This document shows positions 10,346 to 20,004 of a stretch of DNA of 64,000 nucleotides, piece after piece. The DNA is from Saccopteryx bilineata (taxonomy: Eukaryota > Chordata > Mammalia > Chiroptera > Emballonuridae): contig NC_089493.1 of the NCBI RefSeq assembly GCF_036850765.1, forward strand, positions 191,213,640 through 191,277,639, given 5' to 3'. The notes under the pieces are model-generated. The model was given only the letters and a program-made list of their open reading frames with translations. It did not search any database and was not told the origin of the DNA. Both the position numbers and the translations under genes were made by a program. The stretch's first letter is position 1. The number at the start of each line of letters is the position of its first letter.

Positions 10346-10929
10346 CCCTGGTCCACTCTGTGCGTCAACCTCTTTCCAGGCTGTTCACAGGTCAGCAGCA
10401 GCGGCTGCCCAGAAACATGGCCAGGGACACATAGGTCACCAACTCCAGGCTTTTGGTCTGGGCAGATTTTTGGAGTCCCTTGTCTCCAAAGGGAACCTGG
10501 GACCAGCCTTCTAGCTGACCAAGAAGGGACAAGTCAGGATAGAAGGCTAGAAAAGGTAAGGATAGCCCTGTTACCTCCCCCCCCCACCCTGGCAGTCCCC
10601 CTTCGTGGGGACTCTCCAAGTCCAGGACGGGGTGGGAGGCAGAGACAGTGACGGGGAAGCTGACTGAGGGCTTGATGTGGAAGGACCGCACGTGTTCACG
10701 AATTACAGGGGAGCAATCTGTCTCCCAAGCCTGGATTATAAAGAGCAAAGTGTTTTTTTAAAGACCGGCGAACAAACCGATTATATCTGTTTGACAACAG
10801 AGCTAGCAGGCAGTCACCTCGTGAGTCTTCCTCCCAGCCCCTGAGAAGCTGGCAGCAGGATGGTGATGAGCGTTCTCAGACTCTGTGGGTGGGAGGGATT
10901 TACCTCCAACTAATGGGGAAGGGAAGAGA
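10346..10929. other. Unassigned single-copy-looking sequence
   Basis: A C-rich run at about 10576-10592. Nothing else recognised. Confidence 0.45.
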
Positions 10930-11060
10930 ACAAGGTAGTTAACCTTTACTGAGCACCTACTATGTGTCAGCTGCTTGACACTGTATTAGTTCATTTAATC
11001 CTCACCACAGTAGCGGTAAGAATCCTTCCGATCATAATAACAATAATTAGCAGGGAGATG
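10930..11060 (-). mobile_element. MIR SINE, antisense
   Basis: 'ttactgagcacctactatg', 'gtcagctgcttgacactg' and 'catttaatcctcaccacag' are the antisense MIR 3' end in order. Confidence 0.75.
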
Positions 11061-11645
11061 GCCGAAATTTCCGATGGGAACAGCTACCAGGCACTTGGTA
11101 TTTGTGGTGGGTGTAGCCATCCAATTCAGAGGAGAGAGAAGTGTGAACTCATATTTCTGTCACTGAATTTCACATCCATCTTGAGCCCCTGACCTTCTAG
11201 GCAGCAGGACCTAAAAGTCTCTGTGCTTTTCAGTTTCTCTCCCAAACTCTTTCCGACAGCTGTCTCTGAGCTTGGGGCCGGGCTGAGAGGGAGGGAGTGG
11301 GGAGCGCATCTGGGGTCAGGGCAATCAGTCCTCCTTGTCCTCATCTCTGTCAGCGAAGGCAGAGACCTGACTCCCACCCCTCCTGGGGCGTCACCACTGC
11401 CTCCTCCCTGTCCCACCCCAAGACCTCCGCACTCAGGAGCTGTCTGTCTTTCTGGGCACCGTGGGAGGCTGCGGTCTCAGCCCATCTTTCTCGACGATGT
11501 CTCTGCTGCTCGCCCCCTGGGCTGTGCCCAGAGAGACCCCACAGCCCAGCCCGTGCCCCAGCTGCCTTCTCCCCTCCACGCCGATTTAGGGTTCTCTCCG
11601 CTCCAGCCCTCAGTGACAGCCAGCATCCCCGTGCACTCTTCCTGG
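11061..11645. other. Unassigned GC-rich sequence
   Basis: No repeat or domain recognised. Overlapping open frames on both strands are typical of GC-rich non-coding DNA. Confidence 0.45.
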
Positions 11646-11879
11646 CAGAGGTCGTCAAACTTTTTATAAAAACCGTGCACTTTTGCAATGCTGGTCAACC
11701 TGGTCCCTACCGCCCACTAGTGGGCATTCCAGCTTTCATGGTGGGCGGTAGCAGAGCAACCAAACGGCGCTGCGATTGGCCCACCATGAAAGCTGGACCG
11801 CCCACTAGTGGGCGGTACGGACCAGGTTGACCAGCACTGCAAAAGTGGGCGGTTTTTATAAAAAGTTTGAAGACCCCTG
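11646..11879. mobile_element. Foldback (hairpin) MITE, hAT-like ends
   Basis: A 234 bp element made of two 101 bp inverted arms (11646-11746 and 11779-11879) around a 32 bp loop. The outermost 30 bp match at 28 positions and the whole arm differs at only about eight. Each arm also holds the 14 bp palindrome GCCCACTAGTGGGC. The ends CAGAGGTCGTCAAAC and CAGGGGTCTTCAAAC (right end reversed) are hAT-like and share CAAACTTTTTA with the MITE at 830-1161. I see no clear 8 bp TSD (cttcctgg and ggagaagc do not match). A single-strand transcript would fold into a long hairpin. Confidence 0.85.
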
Positions 11880-13159
11880 GGAGAAGCCTTATCTAGCTGG
11901 AGGGCAGAATAGCCCGCCCCCTCCTCTGTTCTTTGAAATCTATCATCTGGGGGCACGGAATGATCTTCGGGGCTTAGGCTCTTAGGCTCAGGAAACTGAA
12001 CATCGTCCGGCCTGTCCTGTTACATCTCCCCGCCCGAGGCAAAGGGGGCGGCTGGGCAGATGCGGGGAAGGACAGCCAGAAAAACCTCAAATGTGATCCT
12101 GCGGCCTTCCTGAGCTGGACTGCCCGGTCGAGGGAGAAAGATTTGTCCTTGTGTTAACATGGTGGGTACAGATGCTCAGAATGGACGTGTGCCCTGTCTG
12201 AAGCCATGGGGGGCGGGGGGGAGGTTGGAGTAGGGGCACCAAGATGGGGCTGGAGCCCCCATCTGTCCGACCCCACCCCCTGGAGAGGTAACAGGGCTGT
12301 GCCACCTCCGTTGCCAGGTGGCGGCTGCCTGGGGAATTGCTTTGAGAATTCCGAGGGCTGTGTCTGAACTTGGTGAATAAAAACATGCGGTGATCTATTA
12401 GCAATGTCTGTCATGGGCGCCAGACCCGGGAGCAGCCACCCACGGGGCACCAGTGCCGTGCCATGCTCCCCTGGACTTTGTGCTCCGTAGAAACCCTGGT
12501 TTTCTTTTGTTGGCTGGCTAAATGCGCGAGTGCAGGAATGATTTCATTAGACTTAGAGAAGGGGTTTGAGGCAGGAAGTGAGAGAGGCCGCTCGGGGGGC
12601 CCCCGGGAGGCCAGGCTGGGTGGTGAGAGGAGGGGAAGGGAGGCTGGGACCTGAACTCGGGAAAGCTTGGAATGGCAGGCTTGGAAACGTGTGAGCCGTG
12701 GAAGGTCTGGGCTCGGGGGGCTGATGTCAGAGAAGCGGCCTGGAGCACCAGGATCTGGCAGCGAGGAGTCGGGGGAGAGCTTCGCAATTAGTGGGAGGTG
12801 TCAGGGGAGGAGCCCAGCCCACGGGAGAAGAAGGTCACCGTGACAAGGACAGGAAGATGTGGAGAAAAGACTCACGGGGCTCGGCGGCTGGTGGAGGGCT
12901 CTTTTCCCTAGTGACTCACACTCCTTCCTTTCGAGCTGAATTTCAGTTTTATTTTCAGCTCCAATCAGTGGTAATAGAGAAATCCAGGTGCTGTGTTTCC
13001 CTTGTTCCACCTTCCTCTCTGCAGTTTCCTGGAGCCAACCCTCCCCCCCCCATTCTTCCGAAGAGCACAGCCGGCCTGTGGCCCCATGGCCCTTTCCACA
13101 GTGGTCCCCCGAGAGCTCTCAGTGTCCAGTGCAAGGTCCGCCCTTCACAGACATTGGCC
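11880..13159. other. Unassigned GC-rich sequence
   Basis: G-rich and C-rich runs near 12208-12222 and 12594-12605. No exon, RNA or clear repeat recognised over 1.3 kb. Confidence 0.45.
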
Positions 13160-13300
13160 CCGTCCACCCCCATCCAGCCCTATGAGGCAGGAGCTCCTGG
13201 TGTCTGTTATCTTACAGGTGGGAAAACTGACTGTTCAGAAAGGCAAAGGAACTTGCCTAAGGTCACACAGCTAGCTAATAAGTAGTCAACCCAGAAACAA
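13160..13300 (-). mobile_element. MIR SINE, antisense (spans the donor duplication boundary)
   Basis: 'catccagccctatgaggcag', 'cttacaggtgggaaaactga' and 'taaggtcacacagctagc' are antisense MIR. The MIR continues leftward across 13177, the left edge of the duplicated segment, so this locus looks like the source copy. Confidence 0.75.
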
Positions 13301-13413
13301 AACCCTTTTTTTAAAAAGAAAATATGAGTTCAAAGTTTGCTCTTTCAACTCTTTGCCTCTGGCTTAATTGAGCCATAAAAATTCGCAGGTCGGGGTGTCC
13401 TTGGAGAGCATCC
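13177..13413 (+). repeat. Duplicated 237 bp segment, source copy
   Basis: Nearly identical in direct orientation to 14806-15041 (roughly 93-95% by eye, a few indels). It covers an antisense MIR body plus about 110 bp of downstream non-MIR sequence ('atatgagttcaaagtttg', 'ggcttaattgagccata'). Independent MIR copies differ far more, so this is a recent local duplication. Confidence 0.9.
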
Positions 13414-14184
13414 AATCCAAAGACGTCCTCCCTTGTTGGAGGGGGGGTCCGAAACCCAGAGAGGGGTTTCGAGGCCTGTTCTGTCTCGGATCAGCCGTGA
13501 GCTGGAGGATGAGCTGGCGCTGACCGTGGGTGAAGGCGTGAATCCGCGGGGCAGGGCTCGCTGACACCTTCTCACACCTTCCACCGTGCCCCCCCCCCCC
13601 GTCAGGGGGAAGCACATCCTGTCACCTCCTAGCTCCCCGACAGCGGCCTTACTTAACAAGGGCTGAATTCAAGACGTCTCTCCAGCCAGCCCCTCTGCCT
13701 GGTGCCTCCCCACCCACCTCGCTCACAGATGTTCAGCTCCACCTGCCCGTCCCCAGACACGCCGTTTCTGCCCGTCACCAGGCCCATGGTATCTGTGAGC
13801 ATGTCGGGCCCCCCGCCTCTCACCCCCACGGCAGAGGTAGTTCTGTTATTGCCTGAGCGGTCAGTGCACCCGGCAGCATCTAGAAGTCAGCCCGTAACGG
13901 CATTGTCAGTGGAGGAAATTAGAGCTGAACATCCCTCCTGGGGTAGACAGGGCCATCCGCCGAATGGCTCGTGACAGATGTTCACGTGGAACTCCTCTGC
14001 AGGACCGCCCACACACCTCTCAGGAGCAGGGCCATCTCCCACATCTCAGTGACCACATTTGGGAGTTCTCCATCCCTAGATCCTGGCCTCTGAGCCCTGT
14101 GTGGGAGGCGCTGCTGTTTCCGTGTGTCTCTTGTAACAACTCCCAAGTAGGAGGCTGTGCCCCTGCAGGTAGGGAGGCTGGAGA
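13414..14184. other. Unassigned sequence
   Basis: Contains a poly-C run near 13588-13600. No exon or repeat family recognised. Confidence 0.45.
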
Positions 14185-14416
14185 GCAGAGTGGTTAATCG
14201 CACGGCCTTTGATGTCAAATGATCCTCCTTTCCGGTCTCAACTTTCCCTCTCCCTGCTGGGCAGGCTGGCCCACCTCCCCAAGTCTCCGTGCCCCCGTCT
14301 GTAAAATGCGGATAATTTTATTACCCCATGGGGTGATCATGTGAATTAAATGTGATCATGTCTGGAAGTGTTTGGGACAGTCACTGGCTCATAGTGGGGG
14401 TTCCATAATTGATGGT
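14185..14416 (+). mobile_element. MIR SINE, sense
   Basis: 'gagcagagtggttaatcgca', 'cgtctgtaaaatgcggataa', 'catgtgaattaaatgtgatc' and 'cactggctcatagtgg' span head to tail in MIR order. Confidence 0.8.
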
Positions 14417-14446
14417 AATAATAATAATAATAATAATAATTTCATC
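14417..14446. repeat. (TAA)n microsatellite
   Basis: About ten AAT/TAA units directly after the MIR tail, as expected of a SINE-tail-seeded microsatellite. AAC/AAT variants follow. Confidence 0.9.
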
Positions 14447-14664
14447 ATCAACAACAACGATAATAAAAGTAATATAAAGATTACGCCTGTGTAACCTTCA
14501 CATCACCTTGTGTATATTAGGTGCTATTTGATAAGATGTTGTGATCAGGACGGTGATGGTGGTGATGATCAGGATGATGTGGAGGAGGAGTAAGAGAATA
14601 GGGGAGCATCCAAAAGCCCTCATGGGCCTTAGAAATCACAGGCTAGCCATTTGTCACAATAGAA
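14447..14664. other. Low-complexity and unassigned sequence
   Basis: 'gatgatgg' type repeats around 14545-14590, otherwise nothing recognised. Confidence 0.4.
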
Positions 14665-14805
14665 ATACAATGAACTTTGGAGCCAGACAGTTGTGCTTAA
14701 ATTAATTACCCATCCGCCTGACTGGGGAAGTCACTTCATCTCTCCTGCTCTGGGCCTCTGTCCCTCACCTTCGACAGGGCTGTTGGTAGGAGTAGATGAG
14801 GCTAT
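14665..14805 (+). mobile_element. MIR SINE, sense, left part (interrupted)
   Basis: 'tttggagccagacagttgtg', 'ggggaagtcacttcatctct' and 'gggctgttggtaggagtaga' are MIR in order. The element breaks at 14805/14806 and resumes at 15042. Confidence 0.7.
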
Positions 14806-15041
14806 GCCCTATGAGGCAGGAGCTCCTGGTGTCTGTTATCTTACAGGTGGGAAAACTGACATTCAGAAAGGCAAAGGAACTTGCCTAAGGTCACACAGCT
14901 AGCTAATAAGTAGTAAACCCAGAAACAAAACTGTTTTTAAGAAGAAAATATGAGTTCAAAGTTTGTTCTTTCAACTCTTTTGCCTCTGGCTTAATTGAGC
15001 CATAACAATTAGCAGGTCAGGGTGTCCCTGGGAGAATATCC
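14806..15041 (+). repeat. Duplicated 236 bp segment, inserted copy
   Basis: Copy of 13177-13413, lying inside an otherwise continuous sense MIR. The left edge 'gctat|gccctatgagg' and right edge 'atatcc|tcagtgctta' show no convincing TSD, poly-A or terminal repeat. That argues against a mobile element and for a templated insertion or gene-conversion-like event. Confidence 0.85.
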
Positions 15042-15095
15042 TCAGTGCTTAGCACCATACCTGGCGAGCACACGTTTGATGGACGGCAGGCAGTG
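15042..15095 (+). mobile_element. MIR SINE, sense, right part
   Basis: 'tcagtgcttagcaccatacc' followed by 'tggcgagcacacg' is the MIR 3' phrase (cttagcacagtgcctggcaca) and joins the left part at 14805. Confidence 0.6.
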
Positions 15096-15154
15096 CTGTT
15101 ACTCTTGCAGGTGTACTGCTTTGCATGTGCTCCTTGAGGACAAGGACTTCATTC

Positions 15155-15334
15155 ATTTATCCGGTAGCCATTTATTGAGCAGCGTCTCTGTGCCTGTCCC
15201 CATGCTCAGCACGAGCCATGCAGTGGGGGACCATGGGGGGGGGGGAGACAGACCAACAACAGAGATGTAATTACAAGCGGAGTTGAATGCCCTGAAGAAA
15301 ACCATCAGGTTGCGTGATACAGGGATGGGCGGGA
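15155..15334 (+). mobile_element. Ancient mammalian interspersed repeat
   Basis: 'catttattgagcagcgtctc' and 'cccatgctcagcacgagcc', then a diverged '...caacagagatgtaattaca'. Same ancient repeat type as at 5825. A run of about 12 G lies at 15234-15245. Confidence 0.4.
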
Positions 15335-15400
15335 AGCATTCATTTCCTACCACTGTCTCAAATTCTCACAAACTCAGGAGCTTAAAAACAATACAAATTT
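15335..15400 (-). mobile_element. MaLR LTR, antisense, part 1 of 3
   Basis: 'ctcacaaactcaggagctta' followed by 'aaaacaatacaaattt' is the antisense LTR start. It continues after each of two SINEs (15819-15862, 16261-16324). Confidence 0.6.
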
Positions 15401-15809
15401 GCCCTGGCCGGTTGGCTCAGCGGTAGAGTGTCGGCCTGGCGTGCGGGGGACCCGGGTTCGATTCCCGGCCAGGGCACATAGGAGAAGCGCCCATTTGCTT
15501 TTCCACCCCTGACCCCCTCCTTCCTCTCTGTCTCTCTCTTCCCCTCCTGCAGCCAAGGCTCCATTGGAGCAAAGATGGCCCGGGCGCTGGGGATGGCTCC
15601 TTGGCCTCTGCCCCAGGCTCTAGAGTGGCTCTGGTAGCGGCAGAACGATGCCCCAGAGGGGCAGAGCATCGCCCCCTGGTGGGCAGAGCATCGCCCCTGG
15701 TGGGCGTGCCCGGTGGATCCCGGTCGGGCGCATGCGGGAGTCTGTCTGACTGTCTCTCCCTGTTTCCAGCTTCAGAAAAATACAAAACAAAACAAAACAA
15801 AACAAAAAC
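15401..15809 (+). mobile_element. Rhin-type SINE, young subfamily
   Basis: Full-length sense copy, tail (AAAAC)n. TSD acaaatttg overlaps the first base (15393-15401) and recurs at 15810-15818. The A and B boxes are intact. One perfect CTCF-core-like motif is on the complementary strand (15671-15682); the second unit has lost one C. Confidence 0.95.
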
Positions 15810-15818
15810 ACAAATTTG

Positions 15819-15862
15819 TCATCTCACAGATCCGGAGGTCAGAAATCAGAAAATGTCTGTAC
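15819..15862 (-). mobile_element. MaLR LTR, antisense, part 2 of 3
   Basis: 'tcatctcacagatccggagg' and 'tcagaaatcagaaaatgtct' match the LTR phrase '...cacagttctggaggtcagaa...'. Confidence 0.6.
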
Positions 15863-16253
15863 GCCCTGGCCAGTTGGCTCAATGGTAGGGCATCAGCCTG
15901 GCGTGTGGATGTCCTAGGTTCGATTCCAGGTCAGAGCACACAGGAGAAGTGCCCATCTCCTCTCTACCCCTCCCTCTCTCACTTCTCTCTCCCTCTCTCT
16001 CTCTCTCTTTCTTCCCCTCCTACGTCCATGGCTCGATTGGAGCGAGTTAGCCCAGGAGCTGAGGATGACTCCACAGCCTCCACCTCAGGCGCTAAGAAGA
16101 GCTCAGTTGCTGAGCAACAGAGCAATGCCCCAGATGGGCAGAGAATCACCCCTTGGCGGGCTTGTCAGGTGGATCCCTGTCGATGCATGCAGGAGTCTGT
16201 CTCTGCTTTCCCTCCTCTCACTGAATTAAAAGGAAAAGGAAAAGGAAAAGAAA
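15863..16253 (+). mobile_element. Rhin-type SINE, older subfamily
   Basis: Sense copy with head 'gccctggccagttggctcaa' and a body carrying 'gctaagaagagctcagttgc' and 'tgagcaacagagcaatgccc', absent from young copies. It has one diverged unit where young copies have two (accccttggcggg). Tail (GGAAAA)n. The flanks aaaatgtctgta and gaaagtgtctaa suggest a diverged TSD. Confidence 0.9.
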
Positions 16254-16260
16254 GTGTCTA

Positions 16261-16324
16261 ATAAGTCAGGGTCTTGGATGTGGTTTAAATTGTCCTTATA
16301 AGAAGGAAAACTTTTCTGCTGCTT
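16261..16324 (-). mobile_element. MaLR LTR, antisense, part 3 of 3
   Basis: 'gtcagggtcttggatgtgg' and 'gtccttataagaaggaaaac' fit the inner LTR (family phrase '...cttataaggacacc...'). Confidence 0.4.
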
Positions 16325-16624
16325 CACCCAGAAGGGGAATGGCTGATTATCTAAGAATTCTATTTTTAATTTGTTGAGGAACCGCCATTCTCTTTTCCAG
16401 AGCAGCTGTCCCATTTCCCATTCTGATGAACGGGGTACCAGGGTTCCAGTTGCTCCTTGCCAACACCATTTTCTGTTTTTTTATAATAACCATCCTTAAG
16501 GGGGGTGAGATGGCATCTCATTGTGGTTTTCATTTGCATTTCCCTAATGATTAACGTTGTTGAGCATCTTGGCACATGCTTCTTGGCTATTTATGCCTCT
16601 TTGTTGGAGAAATGTCTGAGCGAG
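16325..16624 (-). mobile_element. L1 3' part, antisense
   Basis: Contains the antisense L1 phrases 'tctatttttaatttgttgag', 'gaaccgccattctc', 'tctcattgtggttttcattt' and 'gcatttccctaatgatta'. The right edge is the SINE at 16639. Confidence 0.85.
16340..16575 (-). pseudogene. Degenerate L1 ORF2 C-terminal fragment
   Basis: The minus-strand translation shows LIIREMQMKTTMRCHLTPL and, in another frame, LLWKREWRFLNKLKIEF. Both are landmarks of the L1 ORF2 C-terminus, downstream of the reverse transcriptase. The required frame change and stops show a dead fragment. It covers only the last tens of residues of a protein of roughly 1,275 residues. Confidence 0.8.
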
Positions 16625-16638
16625 TGCCCCCACTTCTT

Positions 16639-17041
16639 CTTCTTTTTTTTTTTTTTTGTATTTTTCCGAAGCTGGAAATGGGGAGAGACAGTCAGACAGA
16701 CTCCCGCATGTGCCTGACCGGGATCCACCTGGCACGCCCACCAGGGGGCGACGCTCTGCCCACCAGGGGGCGATGCTCTGCCCCTCCGGGGTGTCGCTCT
16801 GTTGCGACCAGAGCCACTCCAGCGCCTGGGGCAGAGGCCAAGGAGCCATCCCCAGCGCCCGGGCCATCTTTGCTCCAATGGAGCCTCCACTGCGGGAGGG
16901 GAAGAGAGAGACGAGAGGAAGGAGAGGGGGAGGGGTGGAGAAGCAGATGGGCGCTTCTCCTGTGTGCCCTGGCCGGGAATCGAACCCGGGACTTCTGCAC
17001 GCCAGGCCGACGCTCTATTACTGAGCCAACCGGCCAGGGCC
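16639..17041 (-). mobile_element. Rhin-type SINE, young subfamily
   Basis: Antisense copy flanked by the perfect 14 bp TSD tgcccccacttctt (16625-16638 and 17042-17055). Both CTCF-core-like motifs are perfect (16738-16749 and 16760-16771). Head boxes intact; tail T15 with interruptions. It is inserted in an L1. Confidence 0.95.
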
Positions 17042-17084
17042 TGCCCCCACTTCTTTATAAATATTATCCCTCCTCCTTGGCACA

Positions 17085-17215
17085 ACCCAGTGAGGTGAGT
17101 ATTATCATACCCCATTTTACACTTAAGCAAAGTAAGCCCTCCAAAAAACCAGAGGGACTTATCCAAGGTCGGAGATGACCTAGAAAGTGACAGAGCTTGT
17201 ATTTAAACATTATTC
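17085..17215 (-). mobile_element. MIR SINE, antisense
   Basis: 'cacaacccagtgaggtgagt', 'taccccattttacacttaag' and 'agaaagtgacagagcttg' in antisense MIR order. Confidence 0.75.
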
Positions 17216-18239
17216 TTCCTCTCTCCAAACACCGAGAGCATTCTATTAAGATGACTGTGTCCACACCGAACTCTCTAGCGTTGGTTTACTTATCTGCCTT
17301 TCCCCTGTCCCGCCCATATGTGGCTTGTGAGTGCCTGGCGGCCAGAGCCTGCCCCTTGCCCATCTCTGACAGGGTGACAGGGACGGGGTGGGTGTGAGGA
17401 TGAAACGTCGGAGGAGTGGGTGGCAGGACGCACGGCGTGCCTTCGAATGCTCAGCGGAGGCACCCTGAAGCCAGGTTTCCTCATCCGTGAGTTGGGGGTA
17501 GTCATTCAGTCCTCAGGAGCCCGTTGGGAAGGTTTGAGCTCCTACCTCTGCAGAGTGCTGAGCCCAGCACCTGGTGCGTAGCAGGTGCTGACTCCGAGGT
17601 AGACAGGGTGGCCACTGCGATGGGAGCTACGGGCCAACCCGGGAGACCCTGGGTTGTCGTTCCTGCCTCTGCCTGCCTGCCTCCTAGTTGGGGAGATAAA
17701 ACGCCAAAGTCAGCACACTGGACAAATGTGCTCATATGTAGATTATCCCAGGGCCCGTTATCCCAGGAGACTGTGGACACACGGGGTGCTTCCACAGGGA
17801 ACCAGGGCTCAGGGAGGTTAAGGAAAAGTGGCTTGTTTATATCAAGTGACTTGGTTTTTACCACACACACTTTTGCACACACTTGGAATTTGCACACATG
17901 CTACCTTTTAGAAGAGGGTGCGCATACCAGGACCACGTGGCCTGGGCCTTGGGGATGGGGGAGGGGAATGGACCCCTGAGAGCAGAGAGAGACTCTTCTG
18001 AATCCATGTGGCTTCTACCTGCCAACCCTACGTGCCCCGGAGACCCCACAGCTCCCGGCATGAGACGCAAGCCCTCCCAGGGAATCACCTTGCCAACTCC
18101 CAGAAGTGCTTACCGGAAGGAACCTGCCACCCACTTCCTGCGTCTCCAGCACCTAATGGAGTTATCGTGAAGAGGGGAGCACTTTTAATCTACACCGGAG
18201 GGGCGTTGGGGGTGGGGGGCCAGGGAATACCGCCTTCCA
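17216..18239. other. Unassigned sequence
   Basis: A short MIR/L2-like tail phrase at 17555-17590 (gagcccagcacctggtgcg). Otherwise no repeat, exon or RNA recognised. Confidence 0.45.
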
Positions 18240-18420
18240 TCTCGATGACAACAAACTCATTCTTCACTATAATTAAAATGTCACTTTGATAAATAATTCC
18301 ATCAGCCCCCTTCCACCTATGAATAGCTTACCCGCTGTAATTGTTCGCATTCTGCTGAATTAGAAGTATTCAAGGGAGAATTTAAGGGGTGTTTAGGCAA
18401 CAAAGATAAATCGGGTACGT
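18240..18420. promoter_or_regulatory. AT-rich conserved-element candidate
   Basis: Repeat-free, AT-rich island in GC-rich surroundings with homeodomain-like words (ctataattaaaatg, tgtaattgttcgc, gctgaattag). Suggestive composition only. Confidence 0.25.
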
Positions 18421-18589
18421 GTTCCACCCTCCCACGGTCCCTCATTAAGCGAGACATCATCCCCGGCTGGGGGGGTCCCTCTTCCCTGTGTCTCAGTCAC
18501 TCCTTCCCAGAGTCGAAGGAGATGGAGGGGTCACCGGGGCAGCACGTGCATCAGGAGCGCATGTCGGGGCCTTCCTGTCCCTGCCACTG

Positions 18590-18690
18590 CCGTACAGAGG
18601 GGAGCGGAGCACACCGGCTCTCACTTCAGGAGGGATATGAACTTGGACAAGTCAATTAACCTTTCTGGACCTCTGCTGTGTAACAGAACA
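18590..18690 (+). mobile_element. MIR SINE, sense
   Basis: 'gaacttggacaagtcaatta' and 'acctttctggacctctgctg' match the MIR core. Confidence 0.6.
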
Positions 18691-18754
18691 CAAGAGGCCC
18701 CTTAGGAGATTGAGTCAGGATATAATTCTTGCTCAACGAGGAGTCACTTGCCAT

Positions 18755-18900
18755 TTTTTGAGCAGCTCCCCATTTTATGGTTGGAGGACCCAGGACTCCA
18801 AAAGGAGTGACTTCCCCTTCATGACACAGCAAGAAAGGGGCGGGGCCAGGATCTTTGAATACTTGGCAGTTCCCCACAAGGTCTGAAGCACACAGTAGGA
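18755..18900 (-). mobile_element. MIR SINE, antisense
   Basis: 'gctccccattttatggttgg' and 'cttcatgacacagcaagaaa' match the antisense MIR core. It directly follows a sense MIR. Confidence 0.5.
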
Positions 18901-20004
18901 GCTCCACGAATGCTCCCACCATTTCCTCGTGTTTTGCTGGTCCATCTATTGGGGTTACATATGATGCACAGAGCCAGCCACAGGGTGCTGGACACCTGGA
19001 CGCATCCTGGATCAGCCTTTGCCCAGCGTAGAAAGAGATGGCATTTACTTGTTCCCCTTCTGAAAGAGGGGTTTGGCTACTTTGTAGTCAGAAAGCCGGG
19101 GTTCGAAGACAAGGTCCCCCCCTATGGGGCTGGGCATGGTATAGACTCTGTCTAACCATGGGGTGCTTTCTTTCCTGTCAATTGGAAATGACAGTTGTCC
19201 CCTCAGTGAGTTATAGAAGGCAGTGCCTGGCCCACCAGTGTCCACATATGGCAAACATTAGCCCTTGTTCATGTTGCGTTTCTCATGAAAACGGTAGCAG
19301 GTACCCCTTGGCCATGTGGTCTTAAGTGCTGTGTGCACAGCTGGATGGGAGGGAGCATTCAGTCCGTCTAACTAGGTCACCAATCCTTCAGAAAGGTCCC
19401 TCCGGGCCATCTCCTTTGCAGCGTGTGTTAGAGTCCATGGCAGGGCCACCAAAAATTCTGCCAAGGTGCTCCCCAGGCCTGGTTCCTCCCAAGAGCCCCA
19501 AGTGACAGGTGTTCACCAGTTGTGGCGTGGCCGGGGATGGGAAGGGTGAGGGTGGGAGGTAGGGGCGGGGATGGGGGGTGGGGCGGGTACAAGCAGAGGG
19601 GAGGCAGTGACGGCCTCCAGGGATGTGTCTGCTCTGAGACTGAGCCCGCGGGCTGTCAGGTCAGGGAGCTGTGTCAGAGACGGTAGGGGGACCCATGAGC
19701 ATGACTCACGGATCGGTGTGACTGGCTGGGGAAGCAGAGCACGCTGCACGCTGCCCACACTCCCTGGGCTCCACCCTCGCCTTTTGGAAGATCAGCTCTT
19801 CCCGGAGGGAAAGACTCAGACCTACGAGCGAGGGGCGTTCCTTGTGTTTGCACTGAGCACTTTGCCTGGAAGGGCTCTGATAGCAAAGCCTAGGACGCTG
19901 GAAGGAAGGGGCTCCTGCCTGTGTCCCCTGAAGGCCTGTCAGGCCCGATGCCCTTCCCATCTGGGGCACAGTCTGTGTTCAGAATGTGGGGAGGGGAAAG
20001 GAGA
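18901..20004. other. Unassigned sequence with a G-rich block
   Basis: 19534-19587 is strongly G-rich with G-quadruplex-type spacing. No exon or repeat family recognised elsewhere. Confidence 0.45.

Noticed and set aside
13200..13215. Splice-acceptor-like 'tcttacag|gtggg' (also 14829-14850)
   Set aside because: It is the usual antisense MIR core sequence; no flanking exon is seen. MIRs often mimic splice sites.
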